From the NCBI RefSeq assembly GCF_002174125.1, contig NZ_NEXX01000001.1, forward strand, positions 806,001 to 870,000: a stretch of 64,000 bases of DNA. The letters run 5' to 3'. Position numbers and translations under genes: made by a program. Positions 42,165 through 52,706 of the stretch are shown one piece after another (position 1 is the stretch's first letter; every line of letters begins with the position of its first letter). This stretch comes from Acinetobacter populi (GTDB taxonomy: Bacteria > Pseudomonadota > Gammaproteobacteria > Pseudomonadales > Moraxellaceae). The notes beneath the pieces were generated by a model. That model was not told where the DNA came from, searched no databases, and worked only from the letters and a program-made list of their open reading frames with translations.

Positions 42165-44072
42165 ATGGCTTACATTACTTTACGAGATGTTCACTTGGCA
42201 TTCGGTGGACCCGCCTTGCTTAATGGAGCAAATTTTACCTTAGAACGTGGCGAACGTGTGTGTTTAATCGGACGCAATGGCGAAGGAAAATCCACTTTAC
42301 TGAAACTCATTGATGGCAGTTTACAACCCGACACCGGTGAAGTATCCATTCAAAATGGTGTACGTATTGCCATGCTGGCACAAGACGTGCCTATGTCCTC
42401 CGGTCTGGTCGCCGATATTGTCGCCGATGGTGCCGGAGAAGCTGCCAAAGTATTGAAACAATATCATGAAGCCAATAATGCCTGTGTATTGGGTGATCTG
42501 GATGCATGTGATCGCATGGGTGAACTTCAGCACCAACTAGATCAACTTGATGGCTGGTCACTGGAAAATCAGGTCAATACCATTTTGGCAAAAATGGGAC
42601 TTGATCCCAATGCCGATCTTGCCGATTTATCCGGTGGACGTAAACGTCGTGTACTTCTCGCACGTGCCCTGCTGACCAAGCCTGATGTATTGTTACTGGA
42701 CGAACCCACCAACCATCTGGACGTAGAGAGCATCGAATGGCTGGAAAACTTTTTACTCGAACAGCACAATGTCACACTATTATTTATTTCCCATGACCGT
42801 TCTTTTGTTGATCGCCTATCAACACGTATCGTCGAACTGGATCGTGGTATGTTACGCAGCTTTGAAGGTAATTATTCCCGTTATCTTGATCTTAAAGCAC
42901 AACAACTCGAAGCCGAAGAAAAACAAAATGCTCTGTTTGATAAAAAGCTGGCTGAAGAAGAAACATGGATTCGACAAGGCATCAAGGCACGTCGCACCCG
43001 TAACGAAGGACGTGTACGTGCATTAAAAGCACTGCGTGAAGAGTCCAAAGCCCGCCGCTCACAACAAGGCAAAGTCAATATGGGCGCACAGGAAGCCAGT
43101 CGTTCCGGCAAACTGGTGTTTGATATCGAGCATTTAAGCGTCAGTTATAATGAGCAAACCTTGATTAAAGACTTCTCAGCCATCGTCATGCGTGGTGATC
43201 GTATTGGTCTGGTTGGCGATAACGGTGTCGGTAAAACTACACTGGTTAAAGCGATTCTGGGTGAAATACCGCATCAAGGCACAGTCAAAACCGGGACACA
43301 ACTGGAAATTGCTTATTTCGACCAATTGCGTAATCAATTGGATCTGGAAAATACCGTTGCCAATAATGTCAGTGAAGGTTCTGATTTTGTCGATGTAAAC
43401 GGTCAGCGTCGTCATATTTATAGCTATTTACAGGATTTCCTGTTTGCGCCGGAACGCGCCCGCACACCAGTCAAGGCATTGTCCGGTGGTGAACGTAATC
43501 GGGTATTGTTGGCCAAATTATTACTTAAACCCTCCAACCTGATTGTCATGGATGAACCGACCAACGATCTGGATATGGTGACACTGGAATTGCTGGAAGA
43601 AATGCTGGCAGAATATAAAGGCACATTATTACTGATCAGCCATGACCGTGCCTTTATGGACAATGTGGTTTCATCAACTTGGGTGTTTGATGGCAAAGGC
43701 CATATTCAGGAATATATTGGTGGTTATCAAGATTATTTACAGCAACGTCAGCGTATGCTGGAACAGGCTGCAAGCAAAGTCAATAAAAGCACGACAAGTG
43801 AATCTGGCAAAGAAAATGCCAACAATAAACTATCTAAAAAAGTAAAATTAAGTTATAAAGATCAACGAGAGTTAGATCAACTTCCAGAACTGATTGCTGC
43901 ATTAGAAAACGAACAGCAAACATTGGAAGAAAAGCTTGCTGATGGTTCATGGTTTATTAATGATCCAGAACAGGCAACAGAAGCGGCCACTCGCTTGGCG
44001 GAAATAGAAGAACAGTTATTGGAAAAACTAGAACGCTGGACTGTATTGGAGAGTCAGCAACAAGGAGAGTAA
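42165..44072 (+). CDS. uup: ABC-F family ATPase Uup
   Basis: The 635-residue protein has two ATPase domains without membrane segments: Walker A GRNGEGKST and GDNGVGKTT, signatures LSGGRKRR and LSGGERNR, and Walker B LLLDEPTNHLD and IVMDEPTNDLD. The C-terminal coiled coil (YKDQRELDQLPELIAALENE, about 560-630) is that of Uup. ABC-F proteins act on ribosomes; Uup also affects branched DNA. Confidence 0.93.
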   Translation: MAYITLRDVHLAFGGPALLNGANFTLERGERVCLIGRNGEGKSTLLKLIDGSLQPDTGEVSIQNGVRIAMLAQDVPMSSGLVADIVADGAGEAAKVLKQYHEANNACVLGDLDACDRMGELQHQLDQLDGWSLENQVNTILAKMGLDPNADLADLSGGRKRRVLLARALLTKPDVLLLDEPTNHLDVESIEWLENFLLEQHNVTLLFISHDRSFVDRLSTRIVELDRGMLRSFEGNYSRYLDLKAQQLEAEEKQNALFDKKLAEEETWIRQGIKARRTRNEGRVRALKALREESKARRSQQGKVNMGAQEASRSGKLVFDIEHLSVSYNEQTLIKDFSAIVMRGDRIGLVGDNGVGKTTLVKAILGEIPHQGTVKTGTQLEIAYFDQLRNQLDLENTVANNVSEGSDFVDVNGQRRHIYSYLQDFLFAPERARTPVKALSGGERNRVLLAKLLLKPSNLIVMDEPTNDLDMVTLELLEEMLAEYKGTLLLISHDRAFMDNVVSSTWVFDGKGHIQEYIGGYQDYLQQRQRMLEQAASKVNKSTTSESGKENANNKLSKKVKLSYKDQRELDQLPELIAALENEQQTLEEKLADGSWFINDPEQATEAATRLAEIEEQLLEKLERWTVLESQQQGE

Positions 44073-44074
44073 TC

Positions 44075-44752
44075 GTGAAAATTGTCTATGGGGCAATCTT
44101 AATTAGTACGCTAGGGCTGGCTGCATGCCAGTCCACACCCAATCCCAATCAACCGCAGTTACAAACTCAAAAAATCTATCATGCACCTGCACAGATTTTT
44201 GATTTTGACCTCGGTAATAGCGCCTTACGTGGCAAATTGCAATTAAAGCAATCCTGTGATGTGATCGGGACCAGTCTGGATATTCGAGATCAGTTAAGCC
44301 AGCAAGTTCGGATTGATACCTTTAATCTACGCAACAATCCCCAATTCAATCTCACTGCACAAAGCAGCCTCAAACATATTGCCGAACAATTACTTTCGCT
44401 CTATCAACAAAAATACAAGGCCAATCTGCTTGGCGCACCGCAATATTATAAAACCACGCAAAATGAAGTGGTGGTAGGACGCTTGCAAATCGGACAACAA
44501 CCTATCGACATCGCCATACAAACTGCTTATGATTATGCTTACGTCATCACCCTAAATAGTCCCTTACAACAAAGCAATCCGCAAAATACACAACAACAGC
44601 TACAAATTTTGTTAAAATCACTCTATATTCCTGGCAGCAAGATCACCAGCAGCAAAGCAACAGGCAGCACGAGTGACTTACCGATTGCCTTTGATTTAAG
44701 CAATCATGATGCAAATGCTCGCCGTAACTGGCAAAAAACGTATTGTTTATGA
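44075..44752 (+). CDS. Putative lipoprotein
   Basis: The 225-residue product starts at GTG 44075, 2 bp after uup, behind AAGGAGAG. The signal has the lipobox GLAACQS (cysteine at residue 19). The mature part is periplasmic, rich in Q and N, with no recognised domain. The end overlaps the acyltransferase start (ATGA). Function unknown. Confidence 0.75.
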   Translation: MKIVYGAILISTLGLAACQSTPNPNQPQLQTQKIYHAPAQIFDFDLGNSALRGKLQLKQSCDVIGTSLDIRDQLSQQVRIDTFNLRNNPQFNLTAQSSLKHIAEQLLSLYQQKYKANLLGAPQYYKTTQNEVVVGRLQIGQQPIDIAIQTAYDYAYVITLNSPLQQSNPQNTQQQLQILLKSLYIPGSKITSSKATGSTSDLPIAFDLSNHDANARRNWQKTYCL

Positions 44753-45687
44753 GTGACTCCACACAACACACCTCTGCACGTCCATATTTTCGATGGTCAT
44801 TCCTTTTGCCACAATATTGGGGCATCTGGATCGGTCTGACCTTTTTAATGTTGCTGACCATTTTGCCATGGTTTGTACAGCGAAAAATTGCTCATACACT
44901 GGCTGCGCTTGCATGGAAAACCCTGAAATCACGTCGAGAAACCACCCTTCGTAATCTGGAAGTCTGTTTCCCGGAATGGTCCCCCGAACAAGTTCAACAA
45001 CAAGCCTATCAGGTTTTTATCGACATGATGCTGGGTGTATTTGAAACACTTAATGCCTGGTATCAACCATCGTGGTACAAAAATCGTGTATCCATTGAAG
45101 GACTTGACGCATTACATGCTGCACAAAAAGATGGACATGGCATTATTCTTTTGGGTTCGCACAGCACTTTGCTAGATGCTGGTGGTTATATCTGTAGTTT
45201 ATATTTCAATCCCGATGTAGTGTATCGTCCACAAAACAATCCCCTACTTGACTGGCTAATCTATACTGCCAGAGAACCGATCTATGGTGAACAAATTGAC
45301 CATGATGATCTGCGTTTTCTGGTGAAGCGTTTGAGACAAGGGCATATTATCTGGTATTCACCTGATCAGGACTTTGGTTTAAAACAAGGCGTGATGGCAC
45401 CATTTTTTGGTGTACCTGCCGCCTCAGTCACCGCCCAACGTCGTTTGGTTAAAGTTAGTAAGGCCAAAGTATTATCGGTACATTTTTATCGTATCGGCGA
45501 AAAAGACCCGAAATATCAAATCATCATTGAACCTGAATTGGAGAATTATCCAACTGCGGATGAAGTGGCTGATGCAACCCGAGTCAACCAACTATTAGAA
45601 AAACAACTGCTTCGTGCCCCAACACAATGGATGTGGTTTCACCGTCGTTTTAAAACACGACCTAAAGGTTATGAGAAGATTTATTAG
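44749..45687 (+). CDS. LpxL/HtrB-family lipid A acyltransferase
   Basis: The 312-residue product starts at ATG 44749 (MSDSTQHTSA), overlapping the lipoprotein stop. One membrane helix is at about 26-45 (WGIWIGLTFLMLLTILPWF). The catalytic HX4D motif lies in LGSHSTLLDAG, and the second conserved region in IWYSPDQDFGLKQGVMAPFF. It adds a secondary acyl chain to lipid A or its lipooligosaccharide precursor. LpxL versus LpxM cannot be settled by eye. Confidence 0.88.
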   Translation: MSDSTQHTSARPYFRWSFLLPQYWGIWIGLTFLMLLTILPWFVQRKIAHTLAALAWKTLKSRRETTLRNLEVCFPEWSPEQVQQQAYQVFIDMMLGVFETLNAWYQPSWYKNRVSIEGLDALHAAQKDGHGIILLGSHSTLLDAGGYICSLYFNPDVVYRPQNNPLLDWLIYTAREPIYGEQIDHDDLRFLVKRLRQGHIIWYSPDQDFGLKQGVMAPFFGVPAASVTAQRRLVKVSKAKVLSVHFYRIGEKDPKYQIIIEPELENYPTADEVADATRVNQLLEKQLLRAPTQWMWFHRRFKTRPKGYEKIY

Positions 45688-45821
45688 GATTATATTGCTG
45701 CATTAAAGAACAAACCAAATATTGCAAAAATTTCGGATTATAAAGTTGTATCTCAGATTTTGTCGCTGACGATGAAGCACATTCAATACCCACAAATTTT
45801 ATTTGCTCATGTCTAAGAAAA

Positions 45822-45849
45822 AATAAACCCTCAATATCGAGGGTTTATT
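45822..45849 (-). terminator. Terminator of the acetamidase gene
   Basis: AATAAACCCTC and GAGGGTTTATT form an 11-bp stem; TTTTTT follows on the minus strand. Confidence 0.85.
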
Positions 45850-45860
45850 CCTAGCATAAA

Positions 45861-47093
45861 TTAGTCTTCTTGATCTTCTACAAACTCTCTAAAATCTGCT
45901 TTGCGAATCATGGCATGAATTCCTTTGGTACGATCAACCACTTGAGATACCTGAAAATCAGTCGCTGCACTTAAATAAGCATAAGCAAGTGCTTCATCAA
46001 TACCAAATTCATTTTTCAAAAATGCAATTGCCTCTCTGGTCGATTTTTTCATCGCCTCATCTAGATCAGGATCTAGTCCTGGTGTAATCCAAAATTCCGC
46101 ATTTTCAGCTAAAGGCTGTTTGATTTCCTTACCTGGAATTTTATCTTTACCTGCTTTCAACAAGGTAATTTTTAAAGTGGCACGTGCAGAACCTTCCAAT
46201 GCAGTCAATGCAACCTCTCCATCACCCTGCACAAAATGGCTATCCCCTATATAAAATAAAGCACCCGGTACCAGTACTGGATAATAAGCCGTTGCACCAG
46301 CACCTAACTCATTAATATCAATATTCCCCCCGAAAAATGATGGCGGAATGGAGTTGATGGGTTCGGCAGTATTGGCTGCAACGCCCATAATTCCCATAAA
46401 TGGAAATAATGAAAAGCGAATCGATTTGCCATTTTCAGTTTTAATGACCCCTTCATATTCGCCCTTGTCATTTTTCTCAATCGGCGTGAAGACGGATACA
46501 TTACCAAAAGTTTCCGGATGATTGACATCAGGATTTTCACTTGCTGGTGTTTTAGGATATTCCCCTGGTAATGCACCTTTACCATGTCGATTTGAAATCA
46601 CACCATATGGCACGCGAGGTTCGACCTTGAGCACTTCTACCTTAAGTACATCACCCGGCATTGCACCTTGAATCGCTACCGGACCGGTAACAACGTGTGG
46701 ACCATCTTTAAAGAAATCACGTTTAATATTTGATTTTGTAATTATTTTTGCTTCATCTAAAATATATTCGGGTTTCACGCCTTTGGAAGTAAAATATTTT
46801 TCTGCATCACGGCCCTGATCTTCCAATAAGCCTTCATGCGAAACAGTATCAAAGGTAACTGTGCTGCCTGAAGGCACTGTTAAAACTGGTTTTGATAGTT
46901 TATTCGGCAGATAACCCCAAGTAATAGTAGAAAGTGTTGATGGTACATAATAATTGCCTTTGTAATCCCCGCTTTTTAATAAGGTTGGTTTATCAGAAAT
47001 TTGTTTTAAAACTTTAAAATCTTCAGCATGGGCAGAAATATTAAAGAACATGGAGCCACACACAGCAATTGCCAATAAAGATTTTTTCAACAT
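45861..47093 (-). CDS. Acetamidase/formamidase family protein, secreted
   Basis: The 410-residue protein has a signal peptide (LLAIAVCGSMFFNISAHA, cut near residue 23) and the FmdA/AmdA domain: GPVAIQGAMPGDVLKVEVLK, FFGGNIDINELGAGATAYYP and DSHFVQGDGEVALTALE. Such enzymes hydrolyse formamide or acetamide to ammonia and acid. The signal peptide makes it periplasmic. No transporter is adjacent. Confidence 0.88.
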   Translation of the reverse strand: MLKKSLLAIAVCGSMFFNISAHAEDFKVLKQISDKPTLLKSGDYKGNYYVPSTLSTITWGYLPNKLSKPVLTVPSGSTVTFDTVSHEGLLEDQGRDAEKYFTSKGVKPEYILDEAKIITKSNIKRDFFKDGPHVVTGPVAIQGAMPGDVLKVEVLKVEPRVPYGVISNRHGKGALPGEYPKTPASENPDVNHPETFGNVSVFTPIEKNDKGEYEGVIKTENGKSIRFSLFPFMGIMGVAANTAEPINSIPPSFFGGNIDINELGAGATAYYPVLVPGALFYIGDSHFVQGDGEVALTALEGSARATLKITLLKAGKDKIPGKEIKQPLAENAEFWITPGLDPDLDEAMKKSTREAIAFLKNEFGIDEALAYAYLSAATDFQVSQVVDRTKGIHAMIRKADFREFVEDQED

Positions 47094-47414
47094 ATAAACC
47101 TCTTAAAATAATAAATAAAACAAAGCACTATGTTTTAGCAATAGTCGTGCCAGATTATTTTCTATTTTCCTAAAGACTCATCAGATGAATTGCACTACAA
47201 GTGTGCATTTTAGATATAATTTGAATATTTTGCCCTTTTCCATTAATGTATGTAATAGATCATATGAATAGACTAAACCTTACTTTAAATTCAAATGTTA
47301 GTAAAATTACTAAACTTACATGAAAAAAGTTTAGCATACCTAATAAATTATTTAGGCTAGAATATTGATTATCAATGAAAGAAAGGTGATTTTTTAAATA
47401 CTAGGTAAAATATT
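47094..47414. other. AT-rich intergenic region, no gene recognised
   Basis: The gap separates the acetamidase gene and a small secreted protein gene and should hold both promoters. Several T/A-rich stretches are visible but no convincing RNA gene or repeat. Confidence 0.4.
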
Positions 47415-47732
47415 ATGAAATTTAGATATCTTATTTTTTTAGCCCTTTATATTCAGAATGTGCAAGCTGATTATTTAGACGAGGCACTTTCTGATCTAAG
47501 AAGTGGAAAAGCACCCTCCTACACTCCATATCAACCTAAATATACAAATACTTATCAAAACAACAGTATTGAATCATTAGCAACGAATATTGGTAGCTCA
47601 AGAGGTCCAACACATGGTTCAACAAATTGCTATTATGAAACAGCAACTGGCTTTAGATTTAGTTTCATCATAAATAATACTACATGTCCACGATCAGTTT
47701 ATATTAATGATAAGGGTCAGATACGATATTAA
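47415..47732 (+). CDS. Small secreted protein of unknown function
   Basis: The 105-residue product has a signal peptide (MKFRYLIFLALYIQNVQA, probable cleavage after residue 18). It continues YLDEALSDLRSGKAPSYTPY and ends CYYETATGFRFSFIINNTTC followed by a short basic tail. Two cysteines could form a disulfide. It is much richer in AT than the neighbouring genes. No domain is recognised. Confidence 0.6.
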   Translation: MKFRYLIFLALYIQNVQADYLDEALSDLRSGKAPSYTPYQPKYTNTYQNNSIESLATNIGSSRGPTHGSTNCYYETATGFRFSFIINNTTCPRSVYINDKGQIRY

Positions 47733-47790
47733 ACTAATAAAAGAGAATATTTATATAGACAAACATAACTTTGTTGTATAAATAAAGGAC

Positions 47791-47831
47791 ATTCAAAAAT
47801 CTAGCAAATTGGCTGACACAGATTTTTGAAT
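47791..47831. terminator. Hairpin between converging genes
   Basis: ATTCAAAAATCT (47791-47802) pairs with AGATTTTTGAAT (47820-47831) around a 17-base loop. A T run is absent, so terminator function is uncertain. Confidence 0.45.
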
Positions 47832-47882
47832 GCCCTCCAAAATTTAAATACCCTCACAACATCAAATAATCTAATTAATTTT

Positions 47883-48239
47883 TTACTCTAGAGCACTTAA
47901 GACTTCTAGTGATATTTGGAGATTTTTTAAAGTTTTTTGAGCAACCTCGGTTTGAGTAGAGTACTCTCTAGCATTTTCTTTTATTTTCCTTAACGCAGAC
48001 CTTAACTCGCATAATTCATTTAAAAAATCATACTCTATTTCAGCTGTTATAAATTCATGATTACAAGAAGTACACATTCTTCCTCTTTGAAAAAACTGTA
48101 TATCAGGATGACCTATTATCTGCATTTGCTGAGTATAATCTTTTGTATCATAGGTAATATATGTTACAGGTATGGCTTTACAAACCTTAATTTTTTTACA
48201 TATAGGACAATATATTTTTGTTCCTCCTGTTGATGACAT
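47883..48239 (-). CDS. Zinc-ribbon protein of unknown function
   Basis: The 118-residue product has CPIC at about residues 11-14 and CTSC at about 57-60, a split zinc ribbon. A helical C-terminal half follows (LRSALRKIKENAREYSTQTE). Similar arrangements occur in nucleic-acid-binding or regulatory proteins. It is AT-rich and isolated; function is not recognised. Confidence 0.6.
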   Translation of the reverse strand: MSSTGGTKIYCPICKKIKVCKAIPVTYITYDTKDYTQQMQIIGHPDIQFFQRGRMCTSCNHEFITAEIEYDFLNELCELRSALRKIKENAREYSTQTEVAQKTLKNLQISLEVLSALE

Positions 48240-48558
48240 ATTTCCCTCTAAAAATTATACTGTGCTTACTTTATAATACACTACTTCAATTTTTAAATAC
48301 AACAACTTAATCAACACATAACCCGAGTTGAACTTCCTGTTCAAACTCGGGTAATATGCGGTTGTGCTTGGCGTTTTTTGTTTTCTCTGGTGTCCATTCC
48401 TCATCAAATCCATGATGATTTTCCATTCAGCTCCTGTCGATCCCTGTTGAGAAATATCCGTTTCTCATCTCCTGTGCTGATAAACATAGAATAGAAAAAA
48501 TCATGCGCTAAAAGAAGTCGTAAATTACAGCAGCTCTTGTAAGCCAAAACGTACAAAA
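48240..48558. other. Intergenic region with hairpins, no gene recognised
   Basis: ACCCGAGTTGAAC pairs with GTTCAAACTCGGGT with one bulged base (48322-48353), followed weakly by AATATGCGG. A second small hairpin is GAGAAA/TTTCTC at about 48450-48467. No conserved RNA family or intact ORF was recognised. The contents may be remains of an element or an unannotated RNA. Confidence 0.35.
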
Positions 48559-49674
48559 TCAGCCCTTTATCAGTGGATCTTGTCCAACAATAATTTCATC
48601 CTCTATATTTTTCTCAGATTTTTCAATTCCTTGTTTAATTTTATCCTGCGCTTCCTGTTCATCAGATTCCGTCTGTTCTAGTTCCTGTTGCTGTGCCTCA
48701 AATTTCCGTCCCGTTTGCAAAACCGTATACACAGGAAAATGATCAGATCCCATATGAGGCAAACGTTGCATGGTCACCAACGCAAAATCCGTGCTATGAA
48801 ATACATGGTCCAATGACCAGCGTAAAAATGGATAATCCGCATGAAAGGTGTTGATAAATTTTCGTCCGACCCGTGGATCAAGTAATCCACTAATGCGCTG
48901 AAACAATCGTGTTGTGCGGGACCAAGCCACATCATTTAAATCACCCATCACAATACAGCTTTGGTCAATATCTTTAATAGCATCACCAACAATCAATAAT
49001 TCCGCATCCCGAAGTGTCGATTCCTGTGCTTCTGTTGGACTTGGTGGTTTTGGGTGCAGGCAATATAAATCAACAGGCTGACCAGAACGTAAAAACACCG
49101 TGGCATGAATAGAAGGAATTTCATCACTGAGTAAAAATTTTACTTCAACATGTTTTAATTTAAGTCGGCTATATAAATGCATACCATATAAATTATCTAA
49201 TGGAACCGGAACACGATAAGGATAATCCTGCTCCAATACAGACAATGCTTTTTCCCATGTCCTATCTGTTTCCAATGTTAGTACCAGATCCGGTTGTAAT
49301 GTCTGTATTTGCTCAATCAATAAATGATATTGGCGATTGGGCGTTAACACATTGGATACCAAAAGTGAAATTTGCAGGTCTGGATTTAATTCATTCTTTT
49401 TGACCGATTGTACCTGTTTTTTCCAGATAAAAGTATAAGGCAAGACCATTTTTAGCTGATAGGCCATGGCCGCCATCAATAAGATTAAAATCAGATAACG
49501 CCATATATTCCATTCACTGGGCCAAAACAATAACCCAATGAAAGCGATGCCGCCCAATGCCAAAATTTGTAAGCGTGGAAAATCTGTTCCTCTAAACCAC
49601 CATTCATCTCGTGGAATCAATGACCAGAATGTCAGCCAAATAGACAATATGGCCAGAATTTCAAAAATTAGCAT
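48559..49674 (-). CDS. Endonuclease/exonuclease/phosphatase family membrane protein
   Basis: The 371-residue product has three N-terminal hydrophobic segments (about 4-22, 33-52, 57-80). An EEP domain follows: the divalent-metal residues around LTLETDRTWE, CIVMGDLNDVAWS and MGSDHFPVYTVL are visible. The tail is acidic and Q/E-rich. The EEP fold is on the outer side of the membrane. The substrate may be DNA, a lipid or a phospho-sugar. Confidence 0.85.
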   Translation of the reverse strand: MLIFEILAILSIWLTFWSLIPRDEWWFRGTDFPRLQILALGGIAFIGLLFWPSEWNIWRYLILILLMAAMAYQLKMVLPYTFIWKKQVQSVKKNELNPDLQISLLVSNVLTPNRQYHLLIEQIQTLQPDLVLTLETDRTWEKALSVLEQDYPYRVPVPLDNLYGMHLYSRLKLKHVEVKFLLSDEIPSIHATVFLRSGQPVDLYCLHPKPPSPTEAQESTLRDAELLIVGDAIKDIDQSCIVMGDLNDVAWSRTTRLFQRISGLLDPRVGRKFINTFHADYPFLRWSLDHVFHSTDFALVTMQRLPHMGSDHFPVYTVLQTGRKFEAQQQELEQTESDEQEAQDKIKQGIEKSEKNIEDEIIVGQDPLIKG

Positions 49675-49889
49675 TCTTCCCCCAGAAGCAATATATTATT
49701 TTTATCAAAGTATTCAGGGACTACTCACTGCATTTATGAATAGCGATAACCCTTATCATCGAATAACACATAGCAGTAGTGTATCGCAATAATATTGCTG
49801 TTTTGATTCTGTATATGCTGTGCAGATGCTGTTGCTTTTGCTACACTTGAAGCCCTTTTAAAGTATTTTATAACCTGAGGCAAGATGAC

Positions 49890-51008
49890 ATGAAAGTAGG
49901 TCTGGTTGGCTGGCGTGGGATGGTAGGCTCTGTCCTGATGCAACGTATGGTTGAAGAAAATGATTTCGAACATTTCGAACCATTTTATTTTTCAACCAGT
50001 AATGCAGGTGGTGATGCACCTACATTCGGTGGCAAGACAGCGCCTGCTTTGATGGATGCTACAGATATTAACAGCCTAAAAAATATGGACGTGATTATCA
50101 CCTGTCAAGGTGGTGATTATACTTCTGATATTTTTCCAAAATTGCGCAACGATGGCTGGAAGGGTTACTGGATTGACGCAGCAAGTACCCTGCGTATGAC
50201 AGATGATGCCATTATCGTACTTGATCCTGTAAACCAGCATGTCATTAAAGATGGCTTAAGTAGTGGTGTTAAAAACTTTATTGGCGGTAACTGTACCGTA
50301 TCTCTGATGTTGATGGGCCTAGGTTCACTATTCCAGCAAAATCTGGTGGAATGGATGACTGCAATGACCTATCAGGCAGCATCGGGTGCAGGCGCACAAA
50401 ATATGCGTGAATTGATCACTGGTATGGGCTATTTATATAACAATAGCAAAACCTTACTGGATGATCCAAAATCTGCAATTCTGGACATTGACCGTCAAAT
50501 TGCAGACTTACAACGTGGCGAAGGTTTCCCAAAAGCAAACTTTGGTGTGCCTCTGGCAGGATCGTTAATTCCTTATATCGATAAACAACTGGAAAGCGGT
50601 CAATCCAAAGAAGAGTGGAAAGCGCAGGCAGAAACCAACAAAATTCTGGGTAATTCACAAATTGTACCAATTGACGGTCATTGTGTCCGTATTGGTGCTA
50701 TGCGTTGTCACTCTCAAGCATTGACCATCAAACTACGCCATGATGTACCACTTGATGAAATTGAGGATATGATCGCACAGTCCAATCCATGGGCCAAAGT
50801 GATTCCAAATACACGTGAAGCGTCAATGACTGACTTAACACCAGTTGCCGTGACAGGAACTTTATCTGTGCCTGTTGGCCGTTTACGTAAATTAAATATG
50901 GGTAAAGAATATCTTGGTGCATTTACCGTGGGTGACCAATTGCTCTGGGGTGCCGCAGAACCATTACGCCGTATGTTACGTATCCTGATTGAATACCAAC
51001 AAAAATAA
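49890..51008 (+). CDS. asd: Aspartate-semialdehyde dehydrogenase
   Basis: The 372-residue protein starts [20 protein letters not shown] with the NADP-binding G-x2-GMVG motif. The active-site cysteine is in [14 protein letters not shown], and [15 protein letters not shown] follows. The catalytic histidine is near MRCHSQA. It makes aspartate semialdehyde for lysine, threonine, methionine and diaminopimelate synthesis. It is followed by the fimV genes as in Pseudomonas. Confidence 0.97.
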   Translation: MKVGLVGWRGMVGSVLMQRMVEENDFEHFEPFYFSTSNAGGDAPTFGGKTAPALMDATDINSLKNMDVIITCQGGDYTSDIFPKLRNDGWKGYWIDAASTLRMTDDAIIVLDPVNQHVIKDGLSSGVKNFIGGNCTVSLMLMGLGSLFQQNLVEWMTAMTYQAASGAGAQNMRELITGMGYLYNNSKTLLDDPKSAILDIDRQIADLQRGEGFPKANFGVPLAGSLIPYIDKQLESGQSKEEWKAQAETNKILGNSQIVPIDGHCVRIGAMRCHSQALTIKLRHDVPLDEIEDMIAQSNPWAKVIPNTREASMTDLTPVAVTGTLSVPVGRLRKLNMGKEYLGAFTVGDQLLWGAAEPLRRMLRILIEYQQK

Positions 51009-51090
51009 TTTTTTAAGGTTACTTGCTCTCGGGCGAGTAACCTTATAACTTATCCATTGCAACAATATAAAATTTATAAACGGATGTACT

Positions 51091-52704
51091 ATGGGATTAC
51101 ATTTTAAATTCGGGGTATTTTTCATTGGGGTAAATTTACTCTTCCCATCTTTTGCCCAAGCTCTGGTGATTGAGCCTGTAACGATTGATTCCTCACAAGG
51201 TGAACCACTCTATGCAGAAATCCCTTTTTACCATGCCGAAAGTAATACACCCATCAAAGTATCGATTGCACAACCCTTTGAAATGGGACGTCCTGAAGTC
51301 ATTAACCAGAATCAATTTTCACATTTAAATTTTTATATCCGTCAGAATTCACAAGGCGATGGTGTGATTGTCATCACCTCCTCGCGCCCAATTCAAGAAA
51401 ATAATATTGATATTGCACTCAAAATCATCGATGGTGGGCAAACCCGCTTTCAACAAATCCGTGCTAGATTGCCAAGTCGCATTGACCGACTACAGGCAAC
51501 CTTAAATGCAAAACCGCTACAACCTAAAATTATTCAAAATGAAAATGATATTGCGTTAAATTTGCCAACGGCAGGCACAATATCAAGTACACCTTCCAGC
51601 CAAAACAACACAGATCAAGCATTGGTGGTTCAGCGCACTGCCCCACCGCCATTATTAAAAAATAATAGCATCAGTAAAAGCAGTTCTGCTCCGGCACTAG
51701 TTGTCACAGCCCCATCGCCACAATCCGTATCTGTGAATGGAAAAGAAAATATTGTGGCATCACAGGCACGCAATGGAGATACTCAAACGGCTTCTGCTCC
51801 AATGACAGCCCAGAAGACAACACCACAGTCACTCCAGACTGATCAGGCAAACGCCTCAAACTTGAGCATTGATGTGACACGTCGTGCTACCAATGACTCG
51901 AACAAACCTGTTCAAACCACAGCTACATTATCTTCTGACACGATGCTAGCAAAACAGCCAAATACCTCGACCTCTATTAAAAACAATCAGACACCTTCAA
52001 ATACGAACACAACATCAAAACCTCGTGATACATCCAGTCATTTGGTCAAAGCCAATGAATCCTTGTGGAGTATTGCAATAAATATTGCACAACAACAAAA
52101 TATTCCCGTGCAACAGGTGATGCAACAAATTCAAGCCCAAAATCAGCATGCATTTATTAATGGCAATGCCAATCGCTTAAAACAAGGCGTGGTACTCAAT
52201 CTTCCTGGTAATTATCCTGTCAGCACAACACAGGTAAAAAAACAACCGACAAAAACGGAGCAAGTTCCCGCTCTGGCAAAAAATCAATCACAGCCACCGA
52301 TTGCCCAGAAACAAACCGATGCACATATGAGTATTGTCGCCAATGATAAAGGTGCGATACAAGGCAGTGATAAAAACAGTGCTGAAAGCAAACAACGCCA
52401 TGAACTTACAGTACAGGTTCAACAACAACGGCAAGCTGCACTTGGATTACAAAATAATGTACTTCAACTCGACCAGCAGCTTAGAAGTAAAGAGCGTCGT
52501 ATTGCCTTACTTAATGCCAGATTGGCCGAATTGCAACAACAGTTAAAATCAAAAGAGGCTGGACAGAAAGATGCGAAAACCACATCGCACACCACCTCAA
52601 AATCACAAAGTATCGTGCCCGCACTGATTACAGGAACAGTTATTGCTTTTGCAGGATTAAATTCGGACTTTGCAATCACCACATTGCTTCAGGAGCTTGT
52701 CTAG
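51091..52704 (+). CDS. fimV: FimV N-terminal part (LysM protein)
   Basis: The 537-residue product has a signal peptide (FIGVNLLFPSFAQA, cut near residue 25) and the FimV N-terminal fold (VIEPVTIDSSQGEPLYAEIP). A long low-complexity T/S/Q/N linker leads to a LysM domain at about 313-370 (HLVKANESLWSIAINIAQQQ) and a coiled coil at about 430-490. It ends with a membrane-like segment, then TTLLQELV. It binds peptidoglycan and helps polar type IV pilus and signalling assembly. In single-ORF FimV proteins, a cytoplasmic C-terminal part follows; here it is a separate frame starting 2 bp later. Confidence 0.8.
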   Translation: MGLHFKFGVFFIGVNLLFPSFAQALVIEPVTIDSSQGEPLYAEIPFYHAESNTPIKVSIAQPFEMGRPEVINQNQFSHLNFYIRQNSQGDGVIVITSSRPIQENNIDIALKIIDGGQTRFQQIRARLPSRIDRLQATLNAKPLQPKIIQNENDIALNLPTAGTISSTPSSQNNTDQALVVQRTAPPPLLKNNSISKSSSAPALVVTAPSPQSVSVNGKENIVASQARNGDTQTASAPMTAQKTTPQSLQTDQANASNLSIDVTRRATNDSNKPVQTTATLSSDTMLAKQPNTSTSIKNNQTPSNTNTTSKPRDTSSHLVKANESLWSIAINIAQQQNIPVQQVMQQIQAQNQHAFINGNANRLKQGVVLNLPGNYPVSTTQVKKQPTKTEQVPALAKNQSQPPIAQKQTDAHMSIVANDKGAIQGSDKNSAESKQRHELTVQVQQQRQAALGLQNNVLQLDQQLRSKERRIALLNARLAELQQQLKSKEAGQKDAKTTSHTTSKSQSIVPALITGTVIAFAGLNSDFAITTLLQELV

Positions 52705-52706
52705 CT

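Noticed and set aside
51015..51044. Hairpin AAGGTTACT/AGTAACCTT after asd as a terminator
   Set aside because: The stem is real but no T run follows on either strand, so it is not listed as a terminator.
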